Shown one piece after another: positions 43,375-51,979 of a DNA stretch of 64,000 bases. How positions within the stretch are numbered: the first letter of the stretch is position 1; the number at the start of each line of letters is the position of its first letter. Below the pieces are notes generated by a model that was given only the letters and a program-made list of their open reading frames with translations, had not been told where the DNA came from and did not search any database. Origin of the DNA: Pseudaeromonas paramecii (GTDB lineage: Bacteria > Pseudomonadota > Gammaproteobacteria > Enterobacterales > Aeromonadaceae); the NCBI RefSeq assembly GCF_039540575.1, contig NZ_BAABFC010000012.1, forward strand, positions 248,001-312,000, read 5' to 3'. Made by a program: the position numbers and the translations under genes.

Positions 43375-44349
43375 ATGGAACCCAATGCGGCGGCGGAGCG
43401 TCTGTTGCGCAACCTGGACTGGAACCTCTTGTTCCTGTTTTTCACCATAGTGGAGGAGGAGGGGATCACGGCGGCGGCCCAGCGGCTGAACCTCAGTCAG
43501 CCCAGCGTCAGCAACGGTCTCAAGCGGCTGGAGGAGCAGCTGGGAGCCCGGCTGCTGCTGCGGCGCAAGGGGGCCTTCGCCCTCACCTACCAGGGGCGGC
43601 GCCTGTATGAGGATGCGGCGGCGGTGCACCGCATCCTGCGTCAGCTGGCGGGGCACTTTGCCGCGGCGGCCCCCGAGCTGCGGGGCCAGCTGGATCTGGC
43701 GGTGGCCAGTCACCTGCACCTGCCGGCGCTGGATCGCACCCTGGGGGCCTTCCATCAGCGCTATCCCCAGGTGACCTATAACCTGAGCGTGCTGCCCAGC
43801 GCCGAGATCATCGCCGCGGTGGCCGCCGGAGGGCTGGGCTTCGGCCTGTGCACCATGCAGCGTCCCCAGGCGGGGGTAGACTTCCAGCTGCTGGGTCACG
43901 AGCAGATGGCGTTCTACTGCGGCCGGGCCCACCCCCTGTATGGCCAGGAGGAGCTGACCCTGGAGCAGCTGCAGGGCTTTGCCTATGTGTCGTTTGAAAG
44001 CGAGCAGCCCAGCCAGGGGCTGCAGTCCATCACCCGGCTACGGCAGGAGCATGGCCTGTGGGGCAATCTCATCGGCGTGTCGCCCAATGACGAGGAGGTG
44101 CGGCGGCTGATCCTGGCGGGGGTGGGCTTTGGCGTGCTTACCGTCTCCGGTGCCGCCCCCTTCGTGGCCAACGGCGATCTCTGGCCCCTGCCGCCCTACC
44201 AGAACCTGCCGATGGTGGACATCTATCTGGTGAGCCGCAGCCAGGGGCTGTCGGTGGCCGAGGCCACCTTCATCAGCCGGTTGAAGGAAGAGGCGCGCCA
44301 GGATCTGCAGCGGCGCTACTTTGCCGGCGGGCCGGGCGTCTCGGCCTGA
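43375..44349 (+). CDS. LysR-family regulator, probable regulator of the dgc operon
   Basis: This 324-residue regulator has an N-terminal winged helix (LFLFFTIVEEEGITAAAQRLNLSQPSVSNGLKRLEEQLGARLLLRR) and a C-terminal effector domain with a periplasmic-binding-like fold (QLDLAVASHLHLPALDRTLGAFHQRYPQV). Divergent orientation and a LysR box in the gap make it the probable activator or repressor of the uptake/dgc operon, equivalent to the reported DgcR. ATG 43375 follows a GGAG site; the longer frame from 43312 crosses the operator. Confidence 0.88.
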   Translation: MEPNAAAERLLRNLDWNLLFLFFTIVEEEGITAAAQRLNLSQPSVSNGLKRLEEQLGARLLLRRKGAFALTYQGRRLYEDAAAVHRILRQLAGHFAAAAPELRGQLDLAVASHLHLPALDRTLGAFHQRYPQVTYNLSVLPSAEIIAAVAAGGLGFGLCTMQRPQAGVDFQLLGHEQMAFYCGRAHPLYGQEELTLEQLQGFAYVSFESEQPSQGLQSITRLRQEHGLWGNLIGVSPNDEEVRRLILAGVGFGVLTVSGAAPFVANGDLWPLPPYQNLPMVDIYLVSRSQGLSVAEATFISRLKEEARQDLQRRYFAGGPGVSA

Positions 44350-44355
44350 GGGCGG

Positions 44356-44778
44356 CTAGTCTTGCGCCGGGCGGATGTAGCGCAGTCCGGTGGGGCGGGG
44401 CGCTTCCGGCAGCTGGGCATCGTACTGGGTCTGGGCGGCCAGCATTCGCTCCACGTTCTGCTCCGCCCATTGCCCCACCTGCTCTATGGTGTCGGCAAAG
44501 GAGCCCCCCAACGCGGTGAGGTGGTACTCCACCCGCACCGGCACCTCGGGGTAGAGGGTGCGGGCGATGAGGCCATCCCGTTCCAGTTGCTTGAGCTTTT
44601 GCGACAGCACCTTCTGGGAGATGCCGTTGACCCGTCGCTTGATCTCGCTAAAGCGCAGGGGGCCGCCCTGGCGCAGCAGGTTGATGATGAGCAGTACCCA
44701 GCGTTCGGCCAGGCGATCGAAGAACAGGCGGGCCGGGCAGTCACGGCTGTAGACGTCATAGGCGGGAAGGTCTGACAC
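44356..44778 (-). CDS. HxlR-family transcriptional regulator
   Basis: This 140-residue winged-helix protein has an N-terminal cysteine (VYSRDCPARLFFDRLAERWVLLIINLL) and the HxlR core GPLRFSEIKRRVNGISQKVLSQKLKQLERDGLIARTLYPEVPVRVEYHLT. Members such as YodB and HypR sense quinones, diamide or hypochlorite through this cysteine. It is divergent from a flavodoxin-like quinone reductase, the usual target. GTG 44778 follows GGAGGATACC; the upstream GTG at 44814 lacks one. Confidence 0.88.
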   Translation of the reverse strand: MSDLPAYDVYSRDCPARLFFDRLAERWVLLIINLLRQGGPLRFSEIKRRVNGISQKVLSQKLKQLERDGLIARTLYPEVPVRVEYHLTALGGSFADTIEQVGQWAEQNVERMLAAQTQYDAQLPEAPRPTGLRYIRPAQD

Positions 44779-44819
44779 GGTATCCTCCAGGTAACCAAGG
44801 CACTTTTTCGCCACTCATT

Positions 44820-44834
44820 GTAAACCTAGTTTCC
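44820..44834. promoter_or_regulatory. Imperfect palindrome between HxlR and flavodoxin genes
   Basis: GTAAACCTAGTTTCC has arms that match at five of six positions and is 42 bp from the HxlR start. A plausible HxlR operator; no experimental basis. Confidence 0.35.
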
Positions 44835-44931
44835 GCTGGATACCATGCCCGTCAGGGTGGCCTTGAACTCGAATGGGGCTACCCTCCACGGCAATCCATG
44901 TTCAAACACGCACAGAATGACGAGGTAGGTT

Positions 44932-45486
44932 ATGGCTAAGACAGTGGTGGTGTATTTCTCCGGTTATGGTCACACCCAGCGGGTGGCCGAGTATGTGGCC
45001 AAGGGCGCCGAGGCCAGCCTGGTGGCGGTGAGTGCCGAGGGTGAGGTGAGCGAGGCGGACTTCGCCCTGCTGGATGCGGCCGATGCCATCATCTTCGGCG
45101 CGCCCACCTACATGGGCGGCGTACCCTGGCAGTTCAAGAAGTTTGCCGATGCCACCTCCAAGGTGTGGTTCACCGGCGGCTGGAAGGACAAGGTGTTCGG
45201 TGGCTTCACCAACAGCGCCAGCCTGAACGGTGACAAGCAGGTGACCCTGATCTACCTGCAGACCCTGGCCTCCCAACACGGCGGTCTCTGGGTCAGCCTG
45301 GGGCTGCCGCCGGCCAACACCCAGGCCGCCACCCGTCAGGACGTGAACAACCTGGGGGGCTCTGTGGGCCTGCTGGTGCAATCCCCCTCCGATGCCGGTG
45401 CCGACGTGATACCGGCAGGGGATCTGGAAACCGCCACCCGCTACGGTGCCCGGGTGGCCGCCGTGGCCGCCAAGCTCAAGGGCTGA
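44932..45486 (+). CDS. WrbA-like flavodoxin-family NAD(P)H:quinone oxidoreductase
   Basis: This 184-residue protein has the flavodoxin FMN loop VVVYFSGYGHTQRVAEYVAKG and FGAPTYMGGVPWQFKKFADAT, and GGFTNSASLNGDKQ. It should reduce quinones by two electrons using FMN, avoiding semiquinone radicals. WrbA proteins are about 198 residues, so this is a slightly shorter relative and could also be annotated simply as flavodoxin family. HxlR-type control from the divergent gene would respond to electrophiles or oxidants. Confidence 0.85.
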   Translation: MAKTVVVYFSGYGHTQRVAEYVAKGAEASLVAVSAEGEVSEADFALLDAADAIIFGAPTYMGGVPWQFKKFADATSKVWFTGGWKDKVFGGFTNSASLNGDKQVTLIYLQTLASQHGGLWVSLGLPPANTQAATRQDVNNLGGSVGLLVQSPSDAGADVIPAGDLETATRYGARVAAVAAKLKG

Positions 45487-45491
45487 TCCCT

Positions 45492-45530
45492 GGGGCCGGT
45501 GCGGGTCAGGGACCCGCGCCGGCCTCTTGT
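45492..45530 (+). terminator. Hairpin after the flavodoxin gene
   Basis: Long GC-rich inverted repeat (GGCCGG-GCGGGTC arms against GACCCGC-GCCGGCC) followed by TCTTGT. The T run is weak. Confidence 0.5.
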
Positions 45531-45552
45531 CAGCGGGTCAAAGGAGATCGGC

Positions 45553-46029
45553 ATGTCACCTATCCCTGTCTATCGTGCCTGCCTGGTGAGCCAGGGGGAT
45601 TCCCTGCGCCTGCTGCAGGGGGATGAGGAGCGGTTGCAGCTCTCCTGGTCGAGTATTGCCGCCTGGCTTAAGGATGAGCCGGCCAGCGAGGGTCAGCTGG
45701 AGCTGGCCATCGCCTTTATCGAGGATGAGCTGATGCCCCGGCTGCCGCCGGCGGCCGGGGGCCTGCTGGCCCTGCCGCCGGATCTGTGGCAGGCCCTGCT
45801 GGCGGTGAGCCCGGTGACCACAGTGCCCCTGAGTACGGAGGCGGTAGAGGGACTCTTCCATCGCCTGGCCGCCCTGGCCTGGGGCCAACCGGCCAGTCAG
45901 CTGGGCTTACCGGCGGATCGGCAGTTTGCCAGTCGGCTGCTGCTCATCCGGGAGCTGCTGCACCACGGTGGCTTCGATGGTCTGGTGCCGGCGAACGGTC
46001 GCGCTGAGATTTTGCCCGTGGCGGGCTGA
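45553..46029 (+). CDS. Conserved hypothetical protein
   Basis: This 158-residue soluble protein begins MSPIPVYRACLVSQGDSLRLLQGDEERLQLSWSSIAAWL, with acidic and leucine-rich helices after it. I do not recognise a family. AAAGGAGATCGGC precedes the ATG. It follows the flavodoxin gene by 66 bp in the same direction, separated by a weak hairpin. No catalytic motif or membrane helix seen. Confidence 0.6.
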   Translation: MSPIPVYRACLVSQGDSLRLLQGDEERLQLSWSSIAAWLKDEPASEGQLELAIAFIEDELMPRLPPAAGGLLALPPDLWQALLAVSPVTTVPLSTEAVEGLFHRLAALAWGQPASQLGLPADRQFASRLLLIRELLHHGGFDGLVPANGRAEILPVAG

Positions 46030-46099
46030 CGGCCGTCCTTGTGCGCTACTTGATCTTGTCCGTCGCAGGCGCATCATGGGGTTTTATCAGGAGGCCGCC

Positions 46100-46498
46100 A
46101 TGATCCCCTCTGACGCCATCTTGCGTATCGCCCGTCCCACCGACCAACTCAGCGCCCTGGCGGCCCAGTATTGTGACGGTCTGGGGTTTGTCCGGCTGGG
46201 GGCCTTTGCCGATCATCAGGGCTTTGACGGCATCATGCTGGGCCATCCGCACCAGCCCTATCATCTGGAGTTTACCCATCAGCGTGGCCACAAGGTGGGC
46301 CGGGCCCCGACCCAGGATCACCTGCTGGTGTTCTACCTGCCCGACCCCGTCCAATGGCAGAGTGCCTGTGCGGCCCTGCTGGCGGCCGACTTCCTGGCCG
46401 TCCCCTCCTATAACCCCTACTGGGATCAGCGTGGCCGCACCTTCGAGGATCTGGATGGGTATCGCGTGGTGTTGCAACAGGATCGCTGGCCGCGTTAA
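46100..46498 (+). CDS. VOC-family (glyoxalase/bleomycin resistance fold) protein
   Basis: This 132-residue protein has two beta-alpha-beta-beta-beta halves typical of the VOC fold: ILRIARPTDQLSALAAQYCDGLGFVRLGAFADHQGFDGIMLGHPHQPYHLEFTHQRG in the first, and DHLLVFYLPDPVQWQSACAALLAADFLAVPSYNPYWDQRGRTFEDLDGYRVVL in the second. Candidate metal ligands are His and Glu (HLEFT), with Glu in FEDLDG. It resembles B. subtilis YycE. Substrate unknown. AGGAGGCCGCC gives a strong start. Confidence 0.8.
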   Translation: MIPSDAILRIARPTDQLSALAAQYCDGLGFVRLGAFADHQGFDGIMLGHPHQPYHLEFTHQRGHKVGRAPTQDHLLVFYLPDPVQWQSACAALLAADFLAVPSYNPYWDQRGRTFEDLDGYRVVLQQDRWPR

Positions 46499-46667
46499 TG
46501 CGGGTGTCTTTTATCTGTCAGGGCAGAGGCGTATCCTCAGACTCAGCCTGAGTTTCACTTGGTGCTAGTTGTGAGCCTGGCTGCCTGTGGTGTCACAGGC
46601 CGTCCGCCCGGTGGTTGCCGTGGTTTGGCACGGGTTTTCTGTTCAAGCAAGGTAAAAGGAAACCACG

Positions 46668-47387
46668 ATGAGAGCATACGGAGCAGAATTTTTTGGAACC
46701 TTCTGGCTGGTGTTGGGCGGTTGCGGCAGCGCCGTGCTGGCGGCGGCGTTTCCCGAGGTGGGGATCGGCCTCTTGGGGGTCTCCCTGGCCTTCGGCCTGA
46801 CGGTGCTGACCATGGCATTTGCCATCGGCCACATCTCGGGCTGTCACCTCAATCCGGCGGTGACCCTGGGGCTGTGCGTCGGCGGCCGCTTCCCGGCCAA
46901 GGAGGTGGTGCCCTATGTGGTGGCCCAGGTGCTGGGCGGCCTGGCGGCCGGCGGTGTGCTGTACCTGATTGCCAGTGGCCAGGCCGGTTTCGATCTGGCG
47001 GCCGGCTTTGCCTCCAACGGCTATGGTGAGCACTCCCCGGGTGGTTACAGCCTGATGTCTGCCCTGGTGTGTGAGGTGGTGATGACCGCCATGTTCCTGC
47101 TGGTGATCATGGGGGCCACCGACAGCCGGGCGCCGCAGGGCTTCGCGCCTATCGCCATCGGCCTGTGCCTGACCCTGATCCACCTCATCTCCATTCCGGT
47201 GACCAACACTTCGGTGAACCCGGCCCGCAGTACCGGCGTGGCGCTGTACGTGGGGGATTGGGCTACCGCCCAGCTGTGGCTGTTCTGGGTGGCGCCCCTG
47301 ATTGGCGGCGCCTTGGGCGCGCTCATCTACCGGGGGCTGGCCGGTGAGGCGGTAGCCAAGCCGGCGGTCAAGCCGGTAAGCGCTTAG
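46668..47387 (+). CDS. aqpZ: Aquaporin Z
   Basis: This 239-residue water channel has six membrane helices and two NPA loops: GHISGCHLNPAVTLG and PVTNTSVNPARSTG. The C before HLNPAV and selectivity residues resemble AqpZ (water) rather than GlpF (glycerol). E. coli AqpZ is 231 residues; the short tail AVAKPAVKPVSA is extra. It allows rapid water flow during osmotic change. A terminator follows. Confidence 0.95.
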   Translation: MRAYGAEFFGTFWLVLGGCGSAVLAAAFPEVGIGLLGVSLAFGLTVLTMAFAIGHISGCHLNPAVTLGLCVGGRFPAKEVVPYVVAQVLGGLAAGGVLYLIASGQAGFDLAAGFASNGYGEHSPGGYSLMSALVCEVVMTAMFLLVIMGATDSRAPQGFAPIAIGLCLTLIHLISIPVTNTSVNPARSTGVALYVGDWATAQLWLFWVAPLIGGALGALIYRGLAGEAVAKPAVKPVSA

Positions 47388-47410
47388 GCGAACGGTTGGC
47401 TGTATCTAGT

Positions 47411-47445
47411 GAAACGACGCCGGGCTTGCCCGGCGTCGTTCTTTA
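47411..47445. terminator. Bidirectional terminator after aqpZ
   Basis: Stem AACGACGCCGGGC / GCCCGGCGTCGTT with TT loop and CTTT tail; it also lies at the end of the convergent GNAT/C39 gene. Confidence 0.8.
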
Positions 47446-48531
47446 TCGGCCGCTCAGCGCCAGGGCGGCGCTGAAACGCTCCTGGCCATACTGCATCATG
47501 GCGGCGAAGTCGTCCCGCCGCACCGGCACCTGGATGGCGGAGGCCAGCCGATCCCGGCTGCTGTCCACGTCCGGGTCGTGGAAGAAGACAAACTGCTCAT
47601 CCAGCCCCACCAGCACCACCCAGTGGGGGGCCTTGTCACCGGTGAGCCGCCAGGTGCTGATGAGCACCAGCACAGGATGACCGGCGGCCAGCTCCTGGCC
47701 CAGCTCCTCCAGGCTGGCGCGGCCCAGCCGGATGTCCAGATCCGCTTCGGCGGCCTGCTGGGTAAAGTCCGCCTGCACCAGCTCCATCACCTGTCGCTTG
47801 CTGTCGCTGCGCACCCCGCGCAGGAAGGGGGTCTGGGTCTGGCTGACCCACAGGCGGGGCGTGAGGTCGCGGCGATGGGCCGCCAGGGCCAACCCCAGGG
47901 CGGAGCAGCCGCCGTGGCCCGTGGTCATGAAGACGGTGGTGGCCTCGCGCCAGATCTGCACCTCCTCGCGCCGGCTGGGCACAAAGCCCGGGGTGAGGGC
48001 GCTGCGGGCCATCAGCAGGCTGGCGGGGCCGCAGGTGAAGGGCAGGGTCTGAGCGTAGTAGGGCACCGGCAGCAGGCTGGTGGGTTTGCCCGGCTGCAGG
48101 CGCTTCTCCAGCCGGATGCCGTCGGCGGCATCGTCGTAGTAGTGGGCCAGCAGGCGGATGGGGCGGTAGCCCCGCTTGCGGTACAGGGCCCGGGCGCCGG
48201 CATTGTCCTCCCGCACCTCCAGGCGCAGGGTCAGGTAGCCGCGCGCCAGTGCCTCCTGCTCGCAGGCCTCCATCAAGTGGCCGGCCAGCCCCTGGCCACG
48301 CAATGCGGGGACGATGGCCAGGGAGTAGAGTCGGGCCAGGTGGGTCCTGTGGTGAAACAGCACCAGGGCGTAGCCGGCCAGCTGGCCGTCGTGTTGCAGC
48401 ACCAGGGTGCGGCTGTTGTCGCTCTTGATGAAACGGCGGAACTGGCGGCTGGAGAGCCGGTCGCCAGGGAAGGCGGTCTGCTCCAGGGCCAACAGGGCCG
48501 GCAGATCCTCCAGTTGCGCATCGCGGATCAT
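47443..48531 (-). CDS. GNAT acetyltransferase / C39-like peptidase fusion
   Basis: This 362-residue protein has an N-terminal RimI-like GNAT domain (about 1-145: LYSLAIVPALRGQGLAGHLMEACEQEALARGYLTLRLEVRED) and a C-terminal papain-like peptidase C39-family domain (DUF3335) from about residue 150: VPYYAQTLPFTCGPASLLMA carries the catalytic Cys, and APHWVVLVGLDEQFVFFHDPD the His and Asp. ATG 48531 follows GGGAGACGTT. It is divergent from a RimK-type ligase gene, a conserved pairing predicted to make or modify peptides. Substrates unknown. Confidence 0.85.
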   Translation of the reverse strand: MIRDAQLEDLPALLALEQTAFPGDRLSSRQFRRFIKSDNSRTLVLQHDGQLAGYALVLFHHRTHLARLYSLAIVPALRGQGLAGHLMEACEQEALARGYLTLRLEVREDNAGARALYRKRGYRPIRLLAHYYDDAADGIRLEKRLQPGKPTSLLPVPYYAQTLPFTCGPASLLMARSALTPGFVPSRREEVQIWREATTVFMTTGHGGCSALGLALAAHRRDLTPRLWVSQTQTPFLRGVRSDSKRQVMELVQADFTQQAAEADLDIRLGRASLEELGQELAAGHPVLVLISTWRLTGDKAPHWVVLVGLDEQFVFFHDPDVDSSRDRLASAIQVPVRRDDFAAMMQYGQERFSAALALSGR

Positions 48532-48832
48532 AACGTCTCCCAACGATTCCCGATGAAGTCCCCATGGGGGAAGGGGGATGGCTGGCGTCGTCTGTCCGGG
48601 CTGTGGTGGCAAGGCGGGGGCAAGGCGGGCGCACAGGGCAACCCAAACGAGTCGAATCATAGGCCCAAGTGCTTGACGGGTAAAGTGTGACAGGCATAGC
48701 ATTTCGGCGGGCCACCAGCCTGTTGCACCTAACTCCTTTCTTATCTGCACAGACTCGTCTTACCCGGATCGTATCCGACCTCCCCTGCTGTGTGCCGCGC
48801 CGGATATCCTTGCTAGTCAACTTGGAGTCTCT
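48532..48832. other. Divergent intergenic region between the GNAT/C39 and RimK genes
   Basis: About 300 bases with no supported gene. It should hold two promoters; no obvious operator palindrome was seen. The ATG at 48833 is preceded by TTGGAGTCTCT. Confidence 0.5.
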
Positions 48833-50302
48833 ATGGCCAAGTTTCTTATCGTGACCGAAGAAAAAACGGATTGGGCTGCCTACTTCCCCTCGGAAAGCGT
48901 CGTTAGCGTGGGCGACTACCTCGACCATCGCAGCGACGCCGCCGCCCGCAACACCCAAGTCATCAATTTGTGCCGCAACTACGATTATCAAAGCCTGGGC
49001 TACTACTGCACCCTGCTGGCCGAAGCCCGTGGTCACCGCATCTTGCCTACCCTGCGCACCATCAATGAACTCTCCAGCAAAGAATTCCAATTGATGGTGC
49101 TGGGAGGCATGAACGAGGCGCTGGATCAGGCCTTCGCCGGCAGCCCGCAAGGTACAGTCACCCAGCTGTTCTACTTTGGCCAGAGCGAGGTGCCCGCGTT
49201 GCAGAAGCTGGCCCGCGCCCTGTTCGAGCAATACCCCTTGCCGGTGATGCAGGTGACCTTTCGCCACCAGCGCCAGGGCTGGCAGGTGGCCGGCGTGGCC
49301 CCCTATCCCTTCCAGCAGCTGGAAAATGGCCAGCAGGACAGCTTCGCCGCCGCCCTGGAGCGCTTCTCCCGCAAGATCTGGCGTCAGAGCAGCCCCCATC
49401 GCAAGTATCGCTACGACCTGGCCATCCTCATCGACCGGGAGGAGCAGCTGCCGCCCTCCAATTTGATGGCCATCAAGCGCTTCATCCGCGCCGGTCAGCG
49501 GCTGGGCATCAAGGTGGATCTCATCGACAAGGAGCAGATGGGCCGGCTGGGGGAATATGACGCCCTGTTTATCCGCGCCACCACCAACATCGACAACTAC
49601 ACCTATCAGTTTGCCCGGCGGGCGGAGAAGCTGGGGCTGGTGGTGATCGACGATCCTGCCTCCATCATGTATTGCACCAACAAGGTCTATCTGGCGGAAC
49701 TGCTGGAGAAGCACAAGGTGCCCACCCCCAAGACCCGGGTGATCCGTGCCGGTGAGGCCGACTGGGCCGCCAAGACGGTGGCGGCCCTGGGGCTGCCCTG
49801 CGTGCTCAAGCTGCCGGACGGCTCCTTCTCCCGCGGGGTGCACAAGGTGGACAGCCTGGAGGCACTGGAGGAGAAGGCCCGGGAGATGATGCAAAGTTCC
49901 TCCCTGATCCTGGCCCAGGAGTTCATGTATACCGAGTTCGACTGGCGGATCGGCGTGCTGGATCGCCAGCCGCTGTTTGCCTGCAAGTACTACATGAGCC
50001 GGGGCCACTGGCAGATCTACCAGCACCAGGCGGGGGGCAACTTCAACGCCGGCGGTTGGGAGACCCTGGATGTGCTGGCGGTGCCGCGCTGCGTGCGGGA
50101 GACGGCCCTGAAGGCGGCCGCCCTGATTGGCGATGGCCTGTACGGCGTGGACATCAAGCAGAAGGGCAACAAGGCCTACGTCATCGAGATCAACGACAAT
50201 CCCAACATAGATCGCGGGGTGGAAGACCACCTGATGGGGGATCTGATCTACGAGCGGGTGATGACGGAGTTCCTGCGGCGGATGCAACAGCGGGGGCTCT
50301 AG
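48833..50302 (+). CDS. RimK-family ATP-grasp ligase with RLAN-type N-terminal domain
   Basis: This 489-residue protein has an N-terminal domain of about 200 residues (MAKFLIVTEEKTDWAAYFPSESVVSVGDYL...) found only in RimK-like ligases, followed by ATP-grasp. Visible are VIDDPASIMYCTNKVYLAELLEKHKVPTPKTRVI, LPCVLKLPDGSFSRGVHKV (lysine for ATP), ILAQEFMYTEFDWRIGVLDRQPLF and ALIGDGLYGVDIKQKGNKAYVIEINDNPNIDRG (Mg ligands). It should form peptide bonds between a carboxylate and an amine. Paired divergently with the acetyltransferase/peptidase gene. Partner substrate unknown. Confidence 0.85.
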   Translation: MAKFLIVTEEKTDWAAYFPSESVVSVGDYLDHRSDAAARNTQVINLCRNYDYQSLGYYCTLLAEARGHRILPTLRTINELSSKEFQLMVLGGMNEALDQAFAGSPQGTVTQLFYFGQSEVPALQKLARALFEQYPLPVMQVTFRHQRQGWQVAGVAPYPFQQLENGQQDSFAAALERFSRKIWRQSSPHRKYRYDLAILIDREEQLPPSNLMAIKRFIRAGQRLGIKVDLIDKEQMGRLGEYDALFIRATTNIDNYTYQFARRAEKLGLVVIDDPASIMYCTNKVYLAELLEKHKVPTPKTRVIRAGEADWAAKTVAALGLPCVLKLPDGSFSRGVHKVDSLEALEEKAREMMQSSSLILAQEFMYTEFDWRIGVLDRQPLFACKYYMSRGHWQIYQHQAGGNFNAGGWETLDVLAVPRCVRETALKAAALIGDGLYGVDIKQKGNKAYVIEINDNPNIDRGVEDHLMGDLIYERVMTEFLRRMQQRGL

Positions 50303-50317
50303 GCCCCCGCGTTTTTA
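50288..50317 (+). terminator. Terminator overlapping the end of the RimK-like gene
   Basis: Stem GCGGGGGC / GCCCCCGC with the TAG stop in the loop, followed by GTTTTT. Confidence 0.75.
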
Positions 50318-50512
50318 CGCCTCGCGAAACTGCCTGAGCTCGGCCTGATAGACAAAGCCGTCCTCGGCCAGCTTGGCTTCCAGCTCGCTGGCCTGGATGT
50401 CGTGGTAGCGGCACAGATCCGCCAGATCCGCGAAATGATCCCGCAGCTGGGTGTTCACCAGGCTCACCAGCATGGCGCCGGGCAGGGCGGAAAAACGGCT
50501 CAGGGAAAACAT
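50315..50512 (-). CDS. DUF4250 small protein
   Basis: This 65-residue protein reads MFSLSRFSALPGAMLVSLVNTQLRDHFADLADLCRYHDIQASELEAKLAEDGFVYQ, the DUF4250 pattern (PxMLxSxVNxxLRD). Function unknown. ATG 50512 has AAGGAGGCGCC. It lies 35 bp downstream of the flavoprotein gene in the same direction and may be part of that operon. Confidence 0.8.
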   Translation of the reverse strand: MFSLSRFSALPGAMLVSLVNTQLRDHFADLADLCRYHDIQASELEAKLAEDGFVYQAELRQFREA

Positions 50513-50547
50513 GGCGCCTCCTTGGGGCGGTCGTGGCTGAGCCGCCA

Positions 50548-51849
50548 CTATAGCGAAGTTTTATCCGTCCGGTCAGCCGCTTGCTCCAGTTTGTCGATGC
50601 CCAGGTACTTGAGCACCAGCCGCTCATACAGCGGCTCGGTCTCGCCCTGCTGCATCTTGCGCAGGAAGTATTTCTCGAAGGCCACCTTGGCCAGATGGAC
50701 CCACTTGCCCTCGGCAAACCAGGCAACGTTGCGCGGTGGCAGCTGGGGGATGGCCACGAAGGCGGCGCCCGTGTTGCCCATGTCCGCCAGGCAGATGGCG
50801 TTCCAGCTGGCTTTGGCCTGGGGTGTCTGCCCCTGCAGCTCGGCCTGGATGTTGAGGGTGATGGCCCGCACCATGGACTCGATCATGTAGCCGGTCTTGG
50901 GCACGCCGGTGGGGACCGGGGTGGCCACCGGCGGTGCTATGGCGATGCAGACCCCGGCGGCATAGATATTGGGGTAGGTGGGGTTGCGCTGCTGGGCGTC
51001 CACCAGCACGAAGCCCCTGGGATTCACCAGGCCCTCGATGCCCCGCAGGGGGGTTATGCCGCGAAAGGCCGGCAGCAGCATGGCATGACGATAGGGCAGG
51101 GCATGCTGGCGCTTGAGTTGCCCCAGGTCATCCAGCTCGTCCACCAGCACCTGGCCGTCCTGCAATGCCCGGGTCTTGGCGTTGCAGATCCAGGGGATGT
51201 CCCGCTCCCGCAGGGCCTTCTCCAGCAGCCCCTTGGAGTCGCCGACCCCGCCCAGTCCCAGGTGGCCGATATAGGGCTCACTGGTGACGAAGGTGAGGGG
51301 GACGGCCTTGCGCAGCTTGTGATCCCGCAGGTGCTTGTCGAGGATGAAGGCATATTCATAGGCTGGGCCGAAGCAGGAGGCGCCGGGCAGGGCCCCCACC
51401 ACCACGGGGCCGGGCTGGGCCAGCAGCTGCGCTACCCTGGCCTGGCAGTCCTCGGCATGGGGCAGGGTGCAGACGCTGCTGCTGCCGGCCTCCGGCCCGG
51501 CGCCGGGCAGCTCGTCGAAGGCCAGCTCGGGGCCGGTGCACAGCACCAGGTAGTCGTAGCCGTGTTCACTGCCATCGGCCAGGGTCACCTTGCGGGCCTG
51601 GGGATCCAGCCGGATCAGTCCTTGGGGTATGAAGTCGATGCCCTTTTTGGCTACCTGGGGGGCGATGGGCAGGGAGACCTGCTCTCGCTTGCGCCAGGCC
51701 ACCGCCACCCAGGGATTGGAGGGGGTGAAGTCGAAGCTGGGTTTGTCGCTGACGAGGAGCACGCGATGGGCTTGCCCCAGGGCGGCCTTGAGTTCGTAGG
51801 CGGCGGAGAGGCCGCCGAGGCCGGCGCCGATGACCATGATGGTTGCCAT
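50548..51849 (-). CDS. SQR-like FAD/NAD(P)-dependent oxidoreductase
   Basis: This 433-residue flavoprotein has an FAD dinucleotide-binding start (TIMVIGAGLGGLSAAYELKAAL), VLCTGPELAF and a C-terminal FAD contact NIYAAGVCIAIAPP. Cysteines in GALPGASCFGPAYEYAF and YAAGVCIAI sit at positions used by sulfide:quinone oxidoreductases. It may oxidise sulfide to polysulfide with quinone as acceptor, at the membrane surface. NDH-2-like activity is the main alternative. ATG 51849 follows GGGGGGAACT. Confidence 0.75.
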   Translation of the reverse strand: MATIMVIGAGLGGLSAAYELKAALGQAHRVLLVSDKPSFDFTPSNPWVAVAWRKREQVSLPIAPQVAKKGIDFIPQGLIRLDPQARKVTLADGSEHGYDYLVLCTGPELAFDELPGAGPEAGSSSVCTLPHAEDCQARVAQLLAQPGPVVVGALPGASCFGPAYEYAFILDKHLRDHKLRKAVPLTFVTSEPYIGHLGLGGVGDSKGLLEKALRERDIPWICNAKTRALQDGQVLVDELDDLGQLKRQHALPYRHAMLLPAFRGITPLRGIEGLVNPRGFVLVDAQQRNPTYPNIYAAGVCIAIAPPVATPVPTGVPKTGYMIESMVRAITLNIQAELQGQTPQAKASWNAICLADMGNTGAAFVAIPQLPPRNVAWFAEGKWVHLAKVAFEKYFLRKMQQGETEPLYERLVLKYLGIDKLEQAADRTDKTSL

Positions 51850-51979
51850 AGTTCCCCCCTTCTGCAGGGCTGTTGCGGGTGACACCCTTTGCTAACTATA
51901 GACCCGGTTGCCACCGGCTTTGGCTGGCGTTGCTGTCTGTGCATTACACTTAGCCCAGCAACTGGCCGAAGGGGGTGCT

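Noticed and set aside
47636..50287. Very long minus-strand frame of 883 codons
   Set aside because: It runs antisense to the RimK-like gene and out of frame through the GNAT/C39 gene; composition is high-GC shadow.
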